Shown: positions 59,306 to 64,000 of the stretch, in pieces
How positions within the stretch are numbered: position 1 is the first letter of the stretch
How the letters are laid out: the number at the start of each line of letters is the position of its first letter
Assembly (NCBI RefSeq): GCF_022811845.1
Contig: NZ_CP064266.1
Span: 992,001-1,056,000, forward strand
Source: Bacillus pseudomycoides
Lineage (GTDB): Bacteria > Bacillota > Bacilli > Bacillales > Bacillaceae_G
Length of the DNA: 64,000 nt
Reading direction: 5' to 3'
Translations under genes and position numbers: made by a program
The notes under the pieces: generated by a model
What the model saw: the letters and a program-made list of their open reading frames with translations, nothing else
What the model was told of the DNA's origin: nothing
Database searches by the model: none

Positions 59306-59340
59306 AAAGCGGAAGCGGCTCGTTTAGAAAGGTCGCTTCA
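59306..59340 (+). repeat. Short relative of repeat R3
   Basis: AAAAGCGGAAGCGGCTCG followed by TTTAGAA..GTCGCTTCAC resembles the start of the repeat at 36590. Partial. Confidence 0.4.
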
Positions 59341-59376
59341 CAAAAAAGCTATCGCATATGCGATAGCTTTTTTCTT
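59341..59376 (+). terminator. Terminator after clpP
   Basis: AAAAAAGCTATCGCA and its complement, a fully palindromic 32-base stem with T residues. Confidence 0.92.
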
Positions 59377-59409
59377 ATGGAATAGCGAAAGTGTTTTGAA
59401 ACAAAACGC

Positions 59410-59510
59410 TAATAGAAGCTTTAATCAGTACCACTGGTTAAAATTTCACTTTCTCTCCCACCTAACTCTCCCTCTGAATCTTGAGATAGGAGCTCATTCT
59501 ACGAAAGAAC
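59410..59510 (+). repeat. Degenerate bcr1-like sequence
   Basis: GCTTTAATCAGTA, then TCTCCCACCTAACT and TGAATCTTGAGATAGGAG, correspond in order to blocks of bcr1, but most of the central part and the end are replaced or lost. The remaining gap to the regulator gene (59511-59609) shows nothing more. Confidence 0.6.
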
Positions 59511-59609
59511 AAGTTAAGAGCAGTATGTTTCCAAAAGTAGAAAGGAATGCAATATTATGTGTAGTCTCCTTAATATTGATTTTTATCTAGTTTAATATAC
59601 CCTATTCAG

Positions 59610-60320
59610 TTATTCAATATATTCTCTAAAAGCTAACTTATTTTCAACTATAATCTGCTTATTTCCAATTGACGTCATAAATCCTAACTCTTCAAATTTA
59701 CTTAATTTACGACTAATTGTTTCTCTTGTCATTCCTATATAGTTTGCCATTTCTTCTCGTGTCAATGGTAAGTTTATAAGTATTCCTTTATCAGTATCTT
59801 TACCATACGTTTCACAAAATTCTAGAATTATATAGGCGATTCTAACTTCCGGATCATTTGCTGCCAGATTGTGTGCTAAATTCTCCGTATGTGCTAACCG
59901 TTGCGTAACGGTTTTTAACAATTTTAATGCAATACCTGGATTCCGCTCCATAATACTATCCATATCAATTTTTGTTAACATACAAATTTTTGTATCTTCT
60001 ATAGCATATGCACTGAAATTACTCTTCTCATCGCAATTAAATATATTTAATTCACAAAAACATTCACCACTTGTTAAAATATGCAAGATTTGCTCTTTTC
60101 CTTGAAGAGTTAATTTGGATAACTTTACTTGCCCCTGATTAATAATAAATAATGTATCTGACTTCTCTCCTTCATGAATTAATGGTTGCCCCTTTTTAAA
60201 TTGCTTATGTTTTGTCATTGAAGCTATTTTTAAAATTTCTTCATCAGATAGGGACTGAAAAATGAGGACCTTTCTTGGACAAGGCTTCACTGTATTTTTA
60301 CGATAACATTTTTCTTTCAC
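59610..60320 (-). CDS. CRP/FNR family transcriptional regulator
   Basis: This 236-residue protein has a cyclic-nucleotide-like sensor domain (KKGQPLIHEGEKSDTLFIINQGQVKLSK, residues about 42-70), a dimer helix and a C-terminal helix-turn-helix, REEMANYIGMTRETISRKL. The TRETISR recognition helix is FNR-type, predicting a TGTGA-N6-TCACA site. Cysteines at residues 5 and 14 (CYRKNTVKPC) plus C-x-C elements further on could hold an iron-sulfur or haem sensor. Adjacent rubredoxin, reductase and flavodiiron genes suggest control of NO or O2 detoxification. A perfect FNR box lies about 140 bases upstream. Confidence 0.88.
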   Translation of the reverse strand: MKEKCYRKNTVKPCPRKVLIFQSLSDEEILKIASMTKHKQFKKGQPLIHEGEKSDTLFIINQGQVKLSKLTLQGKEQILHILTSGECFCELNIFNCDEKSNFSAYAIEDTKICMLTKIDMDSIMERNPGIALKLLKTVTQRLAHTENLAHNLAANDPEVRIAYIILEFCETYGKDTDKGILINLPLTREEMANYIGMTRETISRKLSKFEELGFMTSIGNKQIIVENKLAFREYIE

Positions 60321-60350
60321 ATTACCTCACCTAACTTTAAATATATTATA

Positions 60351-60420
60351 TAAAGTGAAACTTTAATCAGTAAGAATTTTCTTATCCCTTGCCTAACTTC
60401 TCTACTTTTGCTGAATTCTA
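60351..60420 (+). repeat. Degenerate bcr1-like sequence
   Basis: ATAAAGTGAAACTTTAATCA is an exact match to the first 20 bases of bcr1; after GTAAGAATTTTCTTATCC the sequence rejoins a later bcr1 block (GCCTAACTTCTCTACTTTTG CTGAATT) with the middle deleted and the 3' half missing. It lies in the promoter region of the FNR-type gene. Confidence 0.7.
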
Positions 60421-60461
60421 ATCGTACCTACATTATTATATCTTTTCTTAAAGTACCCACG

Positions 60462-60477
60462 TGTGACCCCAATCACA
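60462..60477 (-). promoter_or_regulatory. FNR/CRP-type operator
   Basis: TGTGACCCCAATCACA is a perfect TGTGA-N6-TCACA dyad, about 140 bases upstream of the CRP/FNR gene on the minus strand. Autoregulation is the simplest reading. Confidence 0.75.
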
Positions 60478-60495
60478 TAAAAAACTCTTTCCTTA

Positions 60496-60537
60496 TAAAA
60501 AATAACGAGAGATTAAATAATCTTCTCGTTACTTTTT
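60496..60537 (-). terminator. Terminator after rubredoxin gene
   Basis: TAACGAGA..TCTCGTTA stem followed by six T residues on the minus strand. Confidence 0.82.
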
Positions 60538-60540
60538 TTG

Positions 60541-60705
60541 CTATTCTTCTACTGGCGCAAAATGTTCAGTATCTTCTCCACATACTGGACACACCCAATC
60601 TTCTGGTAAATCTTCAAAACTTGTTCCTGGTTCTATATCTTCATCTGGATCTCCAATTTCTGGATCATAAATATAACCACATGGTAAACAAATATATTTT
60701 TTCAT
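60541..60705 (-). CDS. Rubredoxin
   Basis: This 54-residue iron protein carries one electron per FeS4 centre. It reads MKKYICLPCGYIYDPEIGD at the start and DWVCPVCGEDTEHF near the end: the two CxxC pairs (residues about 6-9 and 39-42) bind the iron. A G-rich AGAGGG site precedes the ATG. It lies 26 bases downstream of the flavoprotein gene and would pass electrons from that reductase to the flavodiiron protein. Confidence 0.97.
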   Translation of the reverse strand: MKKYICLPCGYIYDPEIGDPDEDIEPGTSFEDLPEDWVCPVCGEDTEHFAPVEE

Positions 60706-60731
60706 TATAATGCCCTCTTTCTATTACCATA

Positions 60732-61952
60732 TTAAGATTGTAGTTTCTCTTTTACCTTGCTCATTATTTCACTTATATTCGTATTTTTCATATTGATCTC
60801 TTCCAATGATACTTGTTCTTCAATAGCGGATTTATAAGGGATAGATGCAACTACTCCTTCTAATGAGATAACACCTACTATTTTATTATCTTTAATAAAC
60901 AACCTTGTATATTTCTCTTTGCCATCCTCTTCAACAATCGTTGTATCACATTGTTTTTCATCAATACATCCAATTGAGAATAAAGATATATCAAACGCAT
61001 TAAAGATTGTAACTGGAATTGCTTTCTTGTAAGTAGCAGAAATAGAAACCATGTTACTACCTGCACTTTTCCCTTGATCTATTGCTCGTCCCCATAGACC
61101 GTCAATTTCACCATTTACCTCCGCTACATCCCCAGCAGCATATACAGATTCCACATTCGTTTCCATCATCTCATTGACAACAATACCCCTATTTACGTGG
61201 ATAGGAGTATGATTCACTAGTGAAATGTTAGGAGTGACTCCAATTGAATACACAACACTATCACAAGCAATTCGTTGATCACCATTTACTTTAATTCCAG
61301 TTACTTCTTCTCCTCCGAGAATAGAATCAATAGTTGTATTTAAATATACCTTTACTCCTGCACTTTCAATTTTTTGTTTTAATAAAAAAGACGTTTTCTC
61401 ATCTAATTGTCTTCCCATTAATTTATCTGCAACTTCTACAATGGATACTTTTTTACCCGCGTTCACGATAGACCAAGCTGTTTCTAATCCTTGTACGCCT
61501 CCCCCAATGTTTACAACACTCTTTTTACCTTCTAAACATGTTTTAAAATCATCCGCGTCATGCATGTCTCTAATCGTAAAGACATTTTTTTTATTTATTC
61601 CATCTATTCGTAGCTTCTTATTATTTGCACCTGTACAGATTAACAGTTTGTAATAAGCAATTTTTTCATTATTCGCTGTAACAATATGTTGCTGTTCCGT
61701 ATCAATTTTTACCACCTTTGTATTTGTAAAAACTGATATATTATTTTTTTGGTACCACTTCTCTTTTTTGATTAAAACTTTTTCGCTATGCAAATCTGTG
61801 TATAACTCTTTTGATAGTTTAATTCTGTTATAGGGTAAAGATGATTCTTCACCAAAAATGAATATATTTGAATCTTTATCATGGTCTCTAACTATTTTTG
61901 CAGCATTTACAGCAGCTACTCCACTTCCGATAATAACAAAATTCTTTTCCAT
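60732..61952 (-). CDS. FAD/NAD(P)H oxidoreductase, probable rubredoxin reductase
   Basis: This 406-residue protein has the two-dinucleotide-fold layout of NADH:rubredoxin and nitrite-reductase-type flavoproteins: FVIIGSGVAAVNAAKI at residues 5-20 for FAD, VVNIGGGVQGLETAWSI near 145 for NADH and VESVYAAGDVAEV near 275. GTGAAGAC precedes the ATG. Downstream rubredoxin and upstream flavodiiron protein imply that it reduces rubredoxin with NADH. Confidence 0.9.
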   Translation of the reverse strand: MEKNFVIIGSGVAAVNAAKIVRDHDKDSNIFIFGEESSLPYNRIKLSKELYTDLHSEKVLIKKEKWYQKNNISVFTNTKVVKIDTEQQHIVTANNEKIAYYKLLICTGANNKKLRIDGINKKNVFTIRDMHDADDFKTCLEGKKSVVNIGGGVQGLETAWSIVNAGKKVSIVEVADKLMGRQLDEKTSFLLKQKIESAGVKVYLNTTIDSILGGEEVTGIKVNGDQRIACDSVVYSIGVTPNISLVNHTPIHVNRGIVVNEMMETNVESVYAAGDVAEVNGEIDGLWGRAIDQGKSAGSNMVSISATYKKAIPVTIFNAFDISLFSIGCIDEKQCDTTIVEEDGKEKYTRLFIKDNKIVGVISLEGVVASIPYKSAIEEQVSLEEINMKNTNISEIMSKVKEKLQS

Positions 61953-61973
61953 GTCTTCACCTACGTTTTTCTA

Positions 61974-63209
61974 TTAAATAGAGCTTAATAATAAATCTGT
62001 AACAAATGTTGTTGCATGTTTGATTTGTTGTGTTTTTTCTTCACTCTTTGGAGAGAATCTTATGCGAATAGGGAATTCAACATGAGTCATACCTGTAGAT
62101 TTAATAACATTTGATGTACTTTGGACATTCATGTTTGTTTCATTTAGGTAATCTTGTACTACCTCGATTGCTTCACCACTCCAACCGTATGATCCGAATG
62201 CAGCTGCGATTTTCCCTTCTAAGTTCATTTCCTTCATTTCTATTAAAATTTCTTCTAAGTTTCCAATCATATCTGCATATTTAGTTGACGATCCGATGAA
62301 GACTGCATCTGCTTCTTGAATACTTTCTAGAATTTCAGCTTTATCTGATTTATCAGCATTAAATACTGTCACATTAATATTATCTGCCTCGAATGTTTCT
62401 TTAATAATATTCGCGATTTTTTTCGTGTTGTTTTTAATAGTTGTATATACAATTGTTACTTTTTTACCTTGCGTTGTATCTTTACTCATTTCTGCATATA
62501 AATCGATATATTTTTGGACATCTTTTCGTAAAATGTACCCATGAGATGGAGCGATCATTTGTACATCTAAACCTTCTAATGCCTCTATTAACGTTCTAAC
62601 ATATCTTCTATGTGGATGAATAATTGCATTATAATAACCAATAAAATCTTCTGTGATATCTACATTCGCTTCATCGATAAAAATTTCATCATTCGCTACG
62701 TGAGTACTAAAAATATCACATGGGAATAAAATTTTATCCTCTATGCAATACGTGATCATTGTTTCTTCTGTATGAAGATATGGGGTTTCCTTAAATTTCA
62801 ATGTTTTTCCACCAATATCTAATGTATCACCATCTTTTACAACTAAAAAATTTCTGTTATGCAATTTATACATTTCTTGCAACTCAGGTACTGCAATTTC
62901 TGTGCATACAATTGTAGCTTTTGTAGCCCTTGATGCTAGTGCTGCCAAGCCACCTGAATGATCAGGTTCTGTATGATTCACTACAATATATTGAATTTCT
63001 TGTGGATCAATTAATTCACTTAAATATTCTACAAATTCTCTTCCAAACTCTAGATCAACTGTATCAATCACTGTTGGTTTTTCAGTTTTTAAAAGATACG
63101 CATTATAAGTTGTTCCTTTTGCTAAAATTAAACGATGAAACGGAACTTCTCTATTATCAATTTTTCCAATCCAATATATATCTTCTGTTAGCTTAATTTC
63201 TCTATTCAT
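61974..63209 (-). CDS. Flavodiiron protein (A-type flavoprotein)
   Basis: This 411-residue protein reduces NO to N2O or O2 to water. It has an N-terminal metallo-beta-lactamase domain with the diiron ligands NHTEPDHSGG (residues about 78-87) and APSHGYILR near 226, and a C-terminal flavodoxin domain beginning KVTIVYTTIKNNTKKIA near 250 with FMN loop SSTKYADM. The ATG at 63209 is ten bases after GGAGG, unlike the first ATG at 63218. An FNR-type box lies about 70-85 bases upstream. Confidence 0.95.
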   Translation of the reverse strand: MNREIKLTEDIYWIGKIDNREVPFHRLILAKGTTYNAYLLKTEKPTVIDTVDLEFGREFVEYLSELIDPQEIQYIVVNHTEPDHSGGLAALASRATKATIVCTEIAVPELQEMYKLHNRNFLVVKDGDTLDIGGKTLKFKETPYLHTEETMITYCIEDKILFPCDIFSTHVANDEIFIDEANVDITEDFIGYYNAIIHPHRRYVRTLIEALEGLDVQMIAPSHGYILRKDVQKYIDLYAEMSKDTTQGKKVTIVYTTIKNNTKKIANIIKETFEADNINVTVFNADKSDKAEILESIQEADAVFIGSSTKYADMIGNLEEILIEMKEMNLEGKIAAAFGSYGWSGEAIEVVQDYLNETNMNVQSTSNVIKSTGMTHVEFPIRIRFSPKSEEKTQQIKHATTFVTDLLLSSI

Positions 63210-63278
63210 ATTTTTCATTCCTCCTGATTGTTATCTGTTAACAACAAATCTATTATAAAAATTTCCCTAAGATAAAAA

Positions 63279-63294
63279 GATGACTGGAATCACA
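63279..63294 (-). promoter_or_regulatory. FNR-type operator upstream of flavodiiron gene
   Basis: On the minus strand TGTGATTCCAGTCATC has a perfect left half-site and a right half-site with three of five bases (TCATC against TCACA). Its position supports control by the neighbouring CRP/FNR regulator. Confidence 0.55.
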
Positions 63295-63310
63295 TTTTGC
63301 GAAAACAAAT

Positions 63311-63362
63311 AAAAAAAGTACTTTAGTAAATGAAAATCCTTTTCTTTACTAAAGTACTTTTT
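63311..63362 (-). terminator. Terminator after methyltransferase gene
   Basis: AAAAAGTACTTTAGTAAA and its exact complement with a 14-base loop, with T residues on both sides. Confidence 0.9.
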
Positions 63363-63369
63363 CATATAT

Positions 63370-64000
63370 TTATTTTGTAGCTACAAGAACTAATGCAGAC
63401 CCATTAGGTAAATACGCCTCTTTTTTAAAATTACCGAAAGTTTCTACAGCCCGAAAACCACATTCTTTTAACATAGACAGGAGTTGTTTTTTCGTAATAG
63501 GATATAACGGAATACTATTTGACAATTCTTTATCATCCACATTCAATGTTGCAGTAAATAATACTTTTTCTCCTTCTAGCGTATAATTACGCTTAAAGGA
63601 GAAATGTTTCTTCTCTAGTACCGGAAATTTGAAATTATTTTCATCTAACACTTTTTCATAATTTACAATTTGAATCATTAGTTTTCCGTTTGCTTTTAAT
63701 TTTTCATAAGATCCACAGATAAAATTAAAGATTTCTTTCGTATTATCTAAATGAACAAGTGTATTTCCAATACAATAAATACCATCAAATACTCCAGGCA
63801 CATTTTCAATTTGTTGCATCCCAAATGTATTTACACTAAATATCCCTTCGTAAACTGCAGCCTTCTCTCGAATTTTTGCAGCCAGCGTCTCCTCTGGTTC
63901 CATTGCAGTAACAGCAAAACCCTTTTCAACTAGCGCTTGAGCTACATTACCTGTTCCTGCGCCCACATCCAGTATAGAGCTACCTTTTTGTAAATAAGAG
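63370..64000 (-). CDS. Class I SAM-dependent methyltransferase (5' end outside window)
   Basis: The frame is open to the window end, so the N terminus is missing. The visible 210 residues include motif I, SILDVGAGTGNVAQAL, which binds S-adenosylmethionine, the acidic residue at the end of strand 2 (AMEPEE), and motif IV-like FDGIYCIGNTLVHL. The C-terminal PNGSALVLVATK completes the fold. The substrate is unknown. A terminator separates it from the flavodiiron gene. Confidence 0.85.
   Translation of the reverse strand, partial: SYLQKGSSILDVGAGTGNVAQALVEKGFAVTAMEPEETLAAKIREKAAVYEGIFSVNTFGMQQIENVPGVFDGIYCIGNTLVHLDNTKEIFNFICGSYEKLKANGKLMIQIVNYEKVLDENNFKFPVLEKKHFSFKRNYTLEGEKVLFTATLNVDDKELSNSIPLYPITKKQLLSMLKECGFRAVETFGNFKKEAYLPNGSALVLVATK

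Noticed and set aside
59396..59590. 64-codon frame after clpP
   Set aside because: It lies across a degenerate bcr1 copy and has no ribosome site or recognisable domain.
60408..60710. 100-codon plus-strand frame
   Set aside because: It is antisense to the rubredoxin gene, whose two CxxC pairs are unambiguous.

Overview
This window is chromosomal DNA from a member of the Bacillus cereus group. The evidence is: three near-complete copies of the roughly 157-bp bcr1 repeat, which is known only from that group; low G+C content; Gram-positive spore genes (a gerA-type germinant receptor operon and a spoVA2-type operon); a tyrosine T-box; a CtsR heptad operator before clpP; a CggR operator before cggR-gap; and the linkage of smpB, rnr, secG, the glycolytic operon, rpoN and clpP. 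Most genes lie on the minus strand.

Layout. 1-11.2 kb: end of a DUF418 membrane protein, two tandem NupC-type nucleoside transporters with cre sites, an alanine/glycine symporter with a GlnR/TnrA-type box, an NAD(P)-binding reductase, a secreted thioester-domain protein, BioY, an aldo/keto reductase, and an MFS pump divergent from an HxlR regulator. 11.6-20.3 kb: a DUF1641 protein plus type II NADH dehydrogenase, tyrS with its T-box, murB, an ECF sigma factor with a DUF4179 partner, a SET protein and an APH-fold kinase whose stop codon lies inside a bcr1 copy. 20.6-29.2 kb: a ger operon preceded by an overlooked 41-codon gene, small membrane proteins, speG, a frameshifted psiE, a PadR/HAAS pair with three operators, and a YitT protein.

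29.2-35.6 kb is the accessory part. Between yitT and ssrA (tmRNA) lies about 6 kb with mixed cargo: a G+C-rich GNAT, a transposase-free cassette with terminal inverted repeats carrying a DUF2785 gene, a TrmB/TauE divergent pair and a DinB protein. The cargo is separated by four arrays of a 13-bp motif (CATAAGTTGGCCG and a variant) whose internal spacings are conserved, plus a tandem array of 20-bp units. I read these as ends of multi-site (Tn7/Tni-like) transposons stacked beside ssrA, with no transposase left. This is inference.

35.6-52.3 kb is core: ssrA-smpB-rnr-esterase-secG, a CidA/CidB pair, a nucleoside hydrolase preceded by a fragment of a second one, then eno-gpmI-tpiA-pgk-gap-cggR, a small thioredoxin-fold protein and rpoN. 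52.7-59.3 kb holds a large membrane protein, tRNA-Arg(CCG), a spoVA2-type operon (DUF1657, YhcN/YlaJ lipoprotein, SpoVAC, SpoVAD, SpoVAE, DUF1657, DUF421 fused to a DUF1657-like tail) and clpP. 59.6-64 kb holds a CRP/FNR regulator, rubredoxin, a rubredoxin-reductase-like flavoprotein and a flavodiiron protein, a probable NO/O2 reduction set with FNR-type sites, and the start of a methyltransferase cut by the window edge.
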